Source: Acidobacteriota bacterium (GTDB taxonomy: Bacteria; Acidobacteriota; Vicinamibacteria; Vicinamibacterales; Fen-181). Taken from it: DNA of 49,599 nucleotides. The notes under the pieces were generated by a model. That model was not told the DNA's origin, made no database searches, and saw nothing but the letters and a program-made list of their open reading frames with translations. The translations under genes were made by a program, and so were the position numbers. The stretch lies in the NCBI GenBank assembly GCA_003170135.1, contig PMZR01000055.1:1-49599 (forward strand), read 5' to 3'. Positions within the stretch are counted from its first letter, which is position 1, and each line of letters opens with the position of its first letter. This document shows positions 8,208 through 15,100 of this stretch, piece by piece.

Positions 8208-10592
8208 TTACTTCGGCTGCTGGATCGATTCCCACAGCATCGCCTTCTGCGCGTCCGATCCGACGAACAGGTCCGCCGGGTAGCGCCGGAAGGCCAGCAG
8301 GTTCGCGTAGATGCCCTGGCTCTGATAGAGGTTCAACCCCATGCCCGCCAGGTACTGCAGCCGCAGGTTGCGATCGCTGTTGATGGCCGCGTCCTTCAGC
8401 CACTCCGTCAGGTCGCGTCCCTGGCCCGCGTAGGTGGACACCAGATCGGAGGCCGACGAGAATCCGATCTCGCGCAGCGACGCCGCCACCGGCGCGTACT
8501 CCGGCCGGTGCAGCCGCTGGTCGATCTCGTCCACGTTGATCCGCGTCCCTTCCACCTGCCCCAGCAGGACCAGATCGTACCCGCCGCCGTTGAGCGTGTT
8601 GCCCCAGACGATGCCGTGCGGGAACGCGTCGAAGAAGGTGGCGATCTCGCTCTTCACGGCGTCTTCATTGCTCTCGTACAGCTGCACGAACAGCGTGACG
8701 ACGCCGCCCGGGTTCAGGTGCTGCTTGACGATTTCGAAGAACTCCTTCGTGTAGAGCATTGCCGCGCCTTTCACCCACGGGTCGAGCGGATCCGAGGTGA
8801 CGGCGTCGAACTTCTCCTTCGTCGTCAGGATGAAGTGGCGCGCATCGTCCACCTGCACCTGCACCTTCGGGTTGTGGATGACGTCGAAGTTGTAGCGGCT
8901 GAAATAGGTCGAGACGGTCCGCACGACCAGCGGCTCGATCTCCGCGATGGTGACGTGTTCGACCGCGGGATCGATCGAGACCGCGCCGGCCGTGACGCCC
9001 GCGCCGCACCCGATGACGAGCACCGAGCGCGGGTGCGCGGGCACCAGCGTGGTCAGGTGGCCGAGCATGCGCTGCAGGCGCATGTCCTGCGGCTCGCTCG
9101 AGGCCTGCACTTTTCCCGCGTTGTGATAGTTGAGGACGCCGTTCGACAGCCGGGACACCGCGACCGACGAGTTGAGGCCCTCGCCCACGTAGATGATGTC
9201 GGCCTGCCCGATGCGCGTCGCGGCAAAGCGGCCGTAGGCGACGAGGATGCCCGGCAAGGGCGGAACCGCCCAGGAAATGAGCACCGTGCACGTCAGGCCC
9301 ACGGCGAGCAGCATCGTCGCGAACCGGACGTTGCTGGCGGCCACCGGGACGAGCACGAGCAACGCCGAGACGCCGCACAGCGCGATGAGCATCTGCTGGG
9401 CGTGTTGACTGCCGTAGCCGGCCACGACGAGGGTCGCCCCGAGCGCGCCGACGATGGCGCCGACGGTGTTGGCGGCATAGAGCCGGCCGACCAGGCGCGC
9501 CGGATCGCGATCGCTTGGGGCGGCGGCGGCGAGCGCGAGCGGAAAGCTGGCGCCCCAGAGGATGGCGGCGGGCAGGATGGCCCACAGGCATCGCACGAAA
9601 TCGAGCTGGAAGTTGAACCACGGGTCGTGCGAAATCGAGGGGTCGATGGGCCAGAAGGGAAGCGACGCAGCCAGCATGTAGGCGGTCCATGCGACCGCTG
9701 CGCAGAGCAGCACCTGGCACCACCCGAGCGCGGCGCGCGGGTTCGACAGGGTCCGGGCCAGCGCGGAGCCCGCGCCGCTGCCGATGCCCAGGCCCAGGAG
9801 GAACGCCGCCAGGATCAGCGAGAAGGTGTAGGTGCTGCCGCCGAAGAGCAGCGAGAGGAGCCGCGTCCAGACGACTTCCGCGGCCAGGGCCGTCATCCCC
9901 GACAACGCGATGGTCATGAACACGGCGCCAGCGGCCGGCGCGCGTTCGAGCTTCTGCGGGGCCGGGGCGGCCGTCTCGTATGACGCCGCCCTGGAAACGG
10001 CGAGCGCCAGGAGAGCCACCGTCGCATTCAGGGCGACGGCCACGTAGGTGGCCGTCGGCATGTCGTACACGCGCAGCAGGTAGAAGCCGGCGAGCACGCT
10101 GCCGATGACGGCGCCAATCGTGTTGCCCGCGTAGAAGAATCCCAGCCAGGACACGCCGCGCGGTGTCGTCTCCACCCACCGCGACAACGCGGGCAGCGTC
10201 GCCCCCATCAGCAGCGTGGGCGGCAGCAGGCAGATGGCCGCTGCGATGCAGCGCAGGACGATCCCGGCGGTTCCGGTCCCCGCCCACGCGGTGTAGGCGC
10301 CACCCACGAGCGGCATCCCGAAGAGCACGAGGATGCCGATGGCGCCGATGCCCAGTTCGAGCAGCGCGTAGACGCGCAGCGGATGGTGGCGCGCGGGAAT
10401 GACGCGGGCGAAGAGCAGGCTGCCCAGGCAGAGCCCGCCCATGTAGGTCCCGAGCAGCACGCTCAACGACAGCGTCGAGGAGCCGATGACGAGCTGCAGG
10501 AGCTGGAACCAGACGACTTCGTAAACGAGGGCCGCGCAGCCGCTCCCCACGAAGAGGACGAGCAGCACCGGCAGGAATCGGCGCGAATTCAT
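8208..10592 (-). CDS. Membrane-fused spermidine synthase-like protein
   Basis: A 794-residue fusion. The N-terminal two thirds is a multi-spanning MFS-like membrane region (starting FLPVLLVLFVGSGCAALVYEVVW, a typical opening of fused spermidine synthases). The C-terminal third is a Rossmann methyltransferase-type domain like spermidine synthase: SAM-binding VLVIGCGAGVTAGA, then VTIAEIEPLVV, then VDDARHFILTT and FDAVTSDPLDPW. It belongs to the widespread fused MFS/spermidine-synthase group, whose actual product is mostly untested. The ATG at 10592 is chosen over an in-frame TTG at 10601 because AGAAGG lies 9 bases before the ATG. Confidence 0.88.
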   Translation of the reverse strand: MNSRRFLPVLLVLFVGSGCAALVYEVVWFQLLQLVIGSSTLSLSVLLGTYMGGLCLGSLLFARVIPARHHPLRVYALLELGIGAIGILVLFGMPLVGGAYTAWAGTGTAGIVLRCIAAAICLLPPTLLMGATLPALSRWVETTPRGVSWLGFFYAGNTIGAVIGSVLAGFYLLRVYDMPTATYVAVALNATVALLALAVSRAASYETAAPAPQKLERAPAAGAVFMTIALSGMTALAAEVVWTRLLSLLFGGSTYTFSLILAAFLLGLGIGSGAGSALARTLSNPRAALGWCQVLLCAAVAWTAYMLAASLPFWPIDPSISHDPWFNFQLDFVRCLWAILPAAILWGASFPLALAAAAPSDRDPARLVGRLYAANTVGAIVGALGATLVVAGYGSQHAQQMLIALCGVSALLVLVPVAASNVRFATMLLAVGLTCTVLISWAVPPLPGILVAYGRFAATRIGQADIIYVGEGLNSSVAVSRLSNGVLNYHNAGKVQASSEPQDMRLQRMLGHLTTLVPAHPRSVLVIGCGAGVTAGAVSIDPAVEHVTIAEIEPLVVRTVSTYFSRYNFDVIHNPKVQVQVDDARHFILTTKEKFDAVTSDPLDPWVKGAAMLYTKEFFEIVKQHLNPGGVVTLFVQLYESNEDAVKSEIATFFDAFPHGIVWGNTLNGGGYDLVLLGQVEGTRINVDEIDQRLHRPEYAPVAASLREIGFSSASDLVSTYAGQGRDLTEWLKDAAINSDRNLRLQYLAGMGLNLYQSQGIYANLLAFRRYPADLFVGSDAQKAMLWESIQQPK

Positions 10593-10837
10593 CGAGCACA
10601 ACCTTCTGAAGGGGGTGTCAAGGGGCCGGATGGTCTTGGGAACGATACCCTAAACCGGGAGGGAAAATCGAGAGCGGGCCGAGGCGGAGGGTCGGAAGCG
10701 CGCCAGCACAACGGGCGGGACTGGTCAGCACTCGGTTTGCATGTGGTTCGGTCGGACCCGAAAAACATCCGGTTCAGCTCGTAGATGTACGTCCGGCGCC
10801 TCTTCAATGGGGTAAGTCTGGATACAGGAGGAGAAAA

Positions 10838-11332
10838 ATGCGACGTCTCGCATTCGGCGTGGCTGTCCTTGTCGTGGTGATGGCGGCGGCGTCGTTCGCT
10901 CAGCAGCCGGTGGGCACGAAGGGATCGGCCAGCGCGGCCGCGGCCGTCTTCACCCCGGCGGATGTCAGCTGGTCCGCGGCGCCCGATTCGCTGCCGGCCG
11001 GCGCCCAGATCGCGGTGCTCGATGGCGACCCGGGCGCCGCGGGCCCGTTCACGATCCGGCTGAAACTGCCCGACGGGTACAAGGTGGGGCCGCACTGGCA
11101 CCCGACCGACGAGAACGTGACGGTGATCGACGGGACGTTCATGGTGGGCATGGGCGACCAGTTCTCGGAGAGTTCGTTGAAGGCGCTCGGCGCCGGCAGC
11201 TTCGGCAAGATGCCGCAGCACATGAACCACTACGCCGTGACGAAAGGGCCGACGACGATCCAGATCGAGTCCACGGGTCCGTTCGCGATCACGTACGTGA
11301 ACCCCTCGGACGATCCGCGCACCAAGAAGTAG
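10838..11332 (+). CDS. Secreted cupin-domain protein
   Basis: A 164-residue protein with a signal peptide (LAFGVAVLVVVMAAASFA, cleavage before QQP). The single cupin barrel carries the metal motif G-x-H-W-H-x(4)-E (GPHWHPTDENVTVIDGTF) and a second motif with H in KMPQHMNHYAV. Small secreted cupins of this type are common in Acidobacteriota and lack an assigned substrate. AGGAGG lies 6 bases before the ATG. It is a single gene, transcribed away from the spermidine synthase-like gene. Confidence 0.85.
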   Translation: MRRLAFGVAVLVVVMAAASFAQQPVGTKGSASAAAAVFTPADVSWSAAPDSLPAGAQIAVLDGDPGAAGPFTIRLKLPDGYKVGPHWHPTDENVTVIDGTFMVGMGDQFSESSLKALGAGSFGKMPQHMNHYAVTKGPTTIQIESTGPFAITYVNPSDDPRTKK

Positions 11333-11374
11333 GGGACAGGGCTCCAGGCTTCGGGCGTGGATTGAGGCTTCAGG

Positions 11375-11396
11375 GCGGAGGCCGCGCGGCCTCCGC
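11375..11396. terminator. Perfect GC hairpin after the cupin gene
   Basis: A 9-bp perfect stem (GCGGAGGCC / GGCCTCCGC) with a 4-base loop, 42 bases after the stop. No T-tract follows, so termination is only a guess. Confidence 0.45.
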
Positions 11397-11410
11397 CTGG
11401 CCTGATGTGG

Positions 11411-11430
11411 CGCAGGACTTCAGTCCTGCG
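11411..11430. repeat. Short palindrome CGCAGGACT-TC-AGTCCTGCG
   Basis: A 9-bp perfect stem with a 2-base centre. Its shape is like the small dispersed palindromes found in intergenic DNA of many large GC-rich genomes. Confidence 0.5.
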
Positions 11431-11480
11431 CGACCCCGCCCGCATCTCTCCCGTGCCTCTCCGAACGATCCGCTCGCGGT

Positions 11481-11509
11481 TTGCGGCTCTACGGCCCGGA
11501 TGGTAGACT
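11481..11509 (+). promoter_or_regulatory. Sigma-70-type promoter of tRNA-Glu
   Basis: TTGCGG (11481-11486) and TAGACT (11504-11509) are separated by exactly 17 bases. The expected start is about 12 bases before the tRNA. Confidence 0.5.
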
Positions 11510-11528
11510 TAGTGGTTGCCTGCTGAAC

Positions 11529-11604
11529 GTCCCCATCGTCCAGAGGCCCAGGACGTAGCCCTTTCAAGGCTAAAACATGGGTTCGAATCCCATTGGGGAC
11601 GCCA
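11529..11604 (+). tRNA. tRNA-Glu (anticodon TTC)
   Basis: A complete 76-nt cloverleaf with CCA encoded. The acceptor stem pairs GTCCCCA with TGGGGAC, the anticodon stem TAGCC/GGCTA encloses CTTTCAA (anticodon TTC), and the T-arm ATGGG-TTCGAAT-CCCAT is perfect. The discriminator is G601, followed by CCA at 11602-11604. Its last 12 bases are the attachment core repeated at 27090 and 35952, and its 3' half overlaps the antisense end of recombinase 1. Insertion has left the tRNA intact. Confidence 0.96.
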
Positions 11605-13246
11605 CTCCCTTTGGATAGGCTAAACCACTGAAAAATCGACCGAGCGACCCGCGGCCGCTCACCCGGCCGAAACAGCCCGCCTCGTCGCACGGCGCCACCG
11701 TCAGGCGCCCGTCGATCACCTTCCGGACAATCTGACGCGCCTGCTCGACGTGCCGGCCGAGGAGCGCCTTCCATTCGGCCAGCCGGGCCAGGACGTCGCG
11801 CTCGAGCGCCGCGGGGTTGGGTGCCGGCATCTGGGCCACCTGGCGCAGCACCTCGAGGCGCGCGGCGATCGCCTGTTTCCGTTTCTCCCGCTCCCGCATG
11901 GCGGCAATCAGCGATGGCACATCCGCCCCGCTGGCCACCGCGGCCGTGAGCCGCCCGAGTTCGCTCTCGACCGTCGCTAGTTCGGTTCGTAGGGGCGCGG
12001 CGTCGAGGCCGGGCCCGGGCGCGGCCAGCCGCTCCAGCGTTCGGCGCAGGATCTCGCGGACGATGTCCGGCGTGAGCACCTGGTCGGCGAGCGCCTCGAG
12101 CACCGTCCGATCGGTGACGTCAACCGGCATCTCGTGCCCGTTCCGGCAGACGGACCGGCCGCGGGTGTGGTACGCCGTGCAGACGTAGAACTGCGCCCGC
12201 CGGCGGCCGTGCCAGCGCGTACGCACCGACAGGCCGGCCCCGCAGACCCCGCACGTTGCCAGGCCCACGAGCAGGTACTTCGACTCGGTCCCGCGGGCCG
12301 GATGGCCCCACAGCCGGCCGTCCGTCGCCCGGAGGTACATCGCGCGGGCTTCCTCGAGGCGCCGGTGTGCGGCCTCCCACGCCTCGGCGCTGATGATGCG
12401 CAGGTCGGGCGCCTCGAGGTGCAGCCAGTCGGCCTCCGGGCGCGGCTTCTGATGCTTGACGCCCCACAGGTCCCGCTTGCGGCTCCGATTCCAGACGATC
12501 TCGCCGCGGTAGAGCGGGCGGTGCAGGACTTCGCGCACCGTCGAAGCCGCCCAGCCGGCGGGCCGGCCCTGCTGCGGCCGCGGACTGGCCGCGCGGTCCT
12601 CGTTCAGCCGGAGTGTGATCTGCTTCATGCCGAAGCCGCGCGCGCAGAGGTCGAAGATCCGCCGCACGACGTCGGCCTCGGTGTCGTTGATCTGCCGAGC
12701 GACGTGCCCGCGGGTCCCGCCCGGGCCCGGCACCGCCACGTTGTCGTAGCCGAAGACGCGGCCGCCCGTGACGTGGCCCGCCTGCGCTTTCCGGCTCAGG
12801 GCGTCGTAGGTGCGCTGTCGGGCCTTCTCGCGTTCGAGCTCGTCGGCGAACGCGGTCAGCGAGAGCATGATCTTGTCGGTGGGGGAATCGAGCGTCCGCT
12901 CCCGATCCTCGAGGTAGAAGAACACCCGCACGCCGCCGGTGACCAGCTGCTTCAGCGCGTAGGCTGTCTCGATGGCCTCGCGGCCGAGCCGTGACTCTTC
13001 CGACATGACGAGGACCTGGAAGCGCGGCCGCGGCTTCAGGCTGTTCATCAGGCGCAGGAACCCGGGCCGGTTGGCGAACTCCGCCCCGCTGATCCCGTCG
13101 TCGACGTAGACGTGTGCGTCGTCGACCTGCCAACCTTTCCGGACCGCGTAGGCCCGGGCGTGGTCGACCTGGCGCGTCACCGAACGCTCTTCGTCGGCCA
13201 CGCCGGTCTGGTCGGTACTCTTGCGTGCGTAGATCGCGGCGATCAT
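11570..13246 (-). CDS. Large serine recombinase (integrase) of element 1
   Basis: A 558-residue site-specific recombinase. The N-terminal resolvase domain begins MIAAIYARKSTDQ with catalytic S10. A recombinase domain follows (about 165-290), then a zinc ribbon with C-x2-C (CGVCGAGL) and a second Cys set (YVCTAYHTRGRSVC), then a coiled coil and a C-terminal region. The start at 13246 is used because recombinase 2 begins identically and because it overlaps the stop of the preceding gene as ATGA. The 3' end reads through the att core (codons for ASP) into antisense tRNA-Glu, so the last residues MGFEPMF come from the host tRNA. In the excised circle a different tail is predicted. It should integrate and excise element 1 at tRNA-Glu. 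Confidence 0.93.
   Translation of the reverse strand: MIAAIYARKSTDQTGVADEERSVTRQVDHARAYAVRKGWQVDDAHVYVDDGISGAEFANRPGFLRLMNSLKPRPRFQVLVMSEESRLGREAIETAYALKQLVTGGVRVFFYLEDRERTLDSPTDKIMLSLTAFADELEREKARQRTYDALSRKAQAGHVTGGRVFGYDNVAVPGPGGTRGHVARQINDTEADVVRRIFDLCARGFGMKQITLRLNEDRAASPRPQQGRPAGWAASTVREVLHRPLYRGEIVWNRSRKRDLWGVKHQKPRPEADWLHLEAPDLRIISAEAWEAAHRRLEEARAMYLRATDGRLWGHPARGTESKYLLVGLATCGVCGAGLSVRTRWHGRRRAQFYVCTAYHTRGRSVCRNGHEMPVDVTDRTVLEALADQVLTPDIVREILRRTLERLAAPGPGLDAAPLRTELATVESELGRLTAAVASGADVPSLIAAMREREKRKQAIAARLEVLRQVAQMPAPNPAALERDVLARLAEWKALLGRHVEQARQIVRKVIDGRLTVAPCDEAGCFGRVSGRGSLGRFFSGLAYPKGVASPMGFEPMF
11593..11604. other. Attachment core, left junction (attL-like, inside tRNA-Glu)
   Basis: TTGGGGACGCCA, the end of the tRNA acceptor stem with CCA. 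It is repeated exactly at 27090-27101 and 35952-35963. To its left lies the T-arm (GGGTTCGAATCCC), to its right the 3' coding end of recombinase 1. Confidence 0.85.
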
Positions 13247-13473
13247 CTGCGACAACCTCTCCCGCCCACCAGGCGCAGTTCCTCGGGCACCCCGCCGGTA
13301 ATCATCGCGTCGACGTCGATGCGGGCGTAGAGGAGCGTTCGGCCCGCCCGGGCCGGCACCAGGCCGTGCCGACTCGCCCACTTGCGCGCGGCCTCGGCGG
13401 ACGGGCGCCGCAGGTAGACGGCGAGATCCTCGGTCGACAGCCAGGGCGATTCGGTGATCGCAGGGGCGCTCAT
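13243..13473 (-). CDS. Small helix-turn-helix protein, candidate excisionase/directionality factor
   Basis: A 76-residue protein with an excisionase-type winged-helix pattern: WLSTEDLAVYLRRPS (helix-turn-helix) followed by ARAGRTLLYARIDVDAMI (wing and last helix). It overlaps recombinase 1 as ATGA, so the two are translationally coupled. That position and fold fit a recombination directionality factor, or a DNA-bending partner of the recombinase. The start at 13473 itself overlaps the upstream gene's stop; a longer frame upstream has no support. Confidence 0.72.
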   Translation of the reverse strand: MSAPAITESPWLSTEDLAVYLRRPSAEAARKWASRHGLVPARAGRTLLYARIDVDAMITGGVPEELRLVGGRGCRR

Positions 13474-14051
13474 GCCGGGCCGCCGGCGGAGTGCGCCTCG
13501 CCGTACCGCGTCTGGTGGCGGGTTGACGGTTGATACCAATGCACGTCCAGGTCGAAGGTGAGGCCGCTCATCCAGCCCAGAAGCGCCTGCAGGGGGAATC
13601 CTCCCTCGAACGTCAGCTGCGCGAAATACGGGCCGGCGGCCGTGACGCTCATGTGTTCCGCGGCGACGCGTCGCCGCGAGGCGGGCTTGCCACTGAACCT
13701 GATCGAGTAGGCTTCCCGCTTAGAGCATCCGAGGCCCCAGGAGTCCCTCAAAATGAGCGAGTGCATTGCGGCGGTCTCGTTGATGAACTGTAGGGTCGCG
13801 ACCAGTAGCCGATCTAAATCGGCGGCCGTCCAGCGCGACGCGGGCGGCATCGTGAACGTCTGGTGCCGTTCGGCCTGATTCTTTGTCCCGAGTTCCAGTT
13901 CCCGCAGGTACGCGCCGTACTCGTCCTCGGTGTCGAAGCTCTTTCGTACCTTCTTGGTCGCGGAAAAGCGGAGCGACAGCGTCACCGTGACGTCTTGCGT
14001 GTCGCCTTCGTCGGGCGGGGAGGTGCCCATGCCGGGGAATGACAGAACCAT
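13470..14051 (-). CDS. Conserved-looking protein of unknown function
   Basis: A 193-residue protein that I do not recognise. It has no signal peptide or membrane segment. The N-terminal part is beta-rich (VTVTLSLRFSATKKV), the middle is helical (LDRLLVATLQFINETAAMHSLILRD), and the end contains aromatic residues (FDLDVHWYQPS). It starts behind AGGAGG and its stop overlaps the candidate excisionase gene as ATGA, placing it first in a three-gene unit with the recombinase. Confidence 0.7.
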   Translation of the reverse strand: MVLSFPGMGTSPPDEGDTQDVTVTLSLRFSATKKVRKSFDTEDEYGAYLRELELGTKNQAERHQTFTMPPASRWTAADLDRLLVATLQFINETAAMHSLILRDSWGLGCSKREAYSIRFSGKPASRRRVAAEHMSVTAAGPYFAQLTFEGGFPLQALLGWMSGLTFDLDVHWYQPSTRHQTRYGEAHSAGGPA

Positions 14052-14137
14052 CTACGGCCTCCTGGTGTGAGGCCGGCGGGTCTGCCCTGCAGTAGAATGC
14101 GGGCAGGCTCGTCGGCAGGTGAAGACTGCGGACGGGT

Positions 14138-14344
14138 TTAGGGGCGCTTGCGGGTTACCGCCCGCTTGCGCTCCGCCTTGATGACGCCCTGCGATGCCAA
14201 CCACATTCTCAGCGCGCGACGAATCTGCTCGGACAGCGGCGTCCCGTGCCGCTCGCGCAGAACCGCCATGCCCTGCGCCAGGTCGTCTTCGATGCGAACC
14301 GTGATGGACCGCTCTTTCTGCGCCACGTCGGTAGTGTAAGACAT
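14138..14344 (-). CDS. Ribbon-helix-helix (CopG/Arc-like) DNA-binding protein
   Basis: A 68-residue protein with a ribbon-helix-helix arrangement: a short beta strand (RSITVRIEDDL), helix 1 (LAQGMAVLRERHG) and helix 2 (LSEQIRRALRMWLASQG), then a basic tail (KAERKRAVTRKRP). It probably represses a promoter in the 37-bp gap to the divergent gene at 14382 or that of the integration genes. The start at 14344 is the ATG; a GTG nine bases upstream is also possible. No clear ribosome binding site is seen. Confidence 0.7.
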   Translation of the reverse strand: MSYTTDVAQKERSITVRIEDDLAQGMAVLRERHGTPLSEQIRRALRMWLASQGVIKAERKRAVTRKRP

Positions 14345-14381
14345 ATGGTGCACTCGCGCATGTGAAAAGTGAGGGTGTCCA

Positions 14382-14696
14382 ATGGACTGCTCGACGCCGG
14401 CCTTTCATGTCGTGTGGCACGGGGCCCTGATCGGGTTCGTCAACACCTGGTCGAAGACGCTCGGCGAGCTGTCGCCACCGCGGGAACAACGCGAACGGCC
14501 GACCGGATGGGACCCGCCGGATCCCCTGGCGATCGACGGGTTCGGTCTGCCCCGGCAACCTCCGGCCGTGCCCTCCTCCTCGCTCCAGGTTCAAGGTCCG
14601 GAGTCCGAAGTCCGGAGTCCGGCGGCCAGCACACCGCCGCGGCCGCGGTCCTGGCTCGTTCCCGACCATGACGAACCGGGCGACTGGTTCCTCTAA
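14382..14696 (+). CDS. Small protein of unknown function, the only rightward gene of element 1
   Basis: A 104-residue frame with GAGG 8 bases before the ATG and a natural-looking start (MDCSTPAFHVVWHGALIGFV). Its C-terminal third is low complexity and includes a GTCCGGA heptamer array translated as VQGPESEVRSPAAS, so the original protein may have ended differently. It converges with the zinc-ribbon gene, with a 4-base overlap of the 3' ends. No family is recognised; it could still be a chance frame. Confidence 0.4.
   Translation: MDCSTPAFHVVWHGALIGFVNTWSKTLGELSPPREQRERPTGWDPPDPLAIDGFGLPRQPPAVPSSSLQVQGPESEVRSPAASTPPRPRSWLVPDHDEPGDWFL
14596..14623. repeat. Four exact-phase GTCCGNN heptamers
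   Basis: GTCCGGA, GTCCGAA, GTCCGGA, GTCCGGC in perfect 7-base phase. It is the same unit as at 5572-5607 in host DNA, here inside an apparent coding frame of element 1. Confidence 0.75.
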
Positions 14697-14920
14697 CCCT
14701 CGCCGCGCAGCTTCGCCAGCTCGTCGATCAGATTCTCCATCCGCTTGACCTTCTCGGCCGTCCGGGCCCGGCTCGCGGCCGCCCGGCAGGCGCCGCAACA
14801 GAAGCGCTTCCCGGCCCGCTCCCGCATCGGCTGCCGGCAGTAATCACAGATGGCGCTCAAACCGGCCGCACGTGCGCTTTGCTGGCCGTCTGGCGTGACT
14901 TCCGGTTCCGTCGTGGGCAT
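14693..14920 (-). CDS. Small zinc-ribbon protein
   Basis: A 75-residue protein. A four-cysteine zinc knuckle (CDYCRQPM...CCGAC) is followed by a basic helix (RAAASRARTAEKVKRMENLIDELAKL). The start at 14920 is preferred over an ATG six bases upstream because GGGAGG then sits at normal spacing. It lies downstream of the terminase gene on the same strand. HNH nucleases of phages often sit beside terminases, but no HNH motif is present here, so nucleic-acid binding is all that can be suggested. Confidence 0.65.
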   Translation of the reverse strand: MPTTEPEVTPDGQQSARAAGLSAICDYCRQPMRERAGKRFCCGACRAAASRARTAEKVKRMENLIDELAKLRGEG

Positions 14921-15100
14921 CTGCATCCTCCCGGGGAGCGCCACGGCTGGCGCGCCTGTAGGCTGGAATCGTGAGCGAGGCAGAGACGACGCCTGGCCGG
15001 TTCACATCGCACGCGCCAGGCCACAGCCTCACACGTGGAGCCCAACCCCCAGGCAGGGGACCCGGGACAGGGGAGGTCCGGGTCCGTTCGGGCTCCCTCC

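Noticed and set aside
11370..11774. Leftward frame of 134 codons over tRNA-Glu
   Set aside because: It is mostly the antisense of the tRNA in a second frame and has no start signal.
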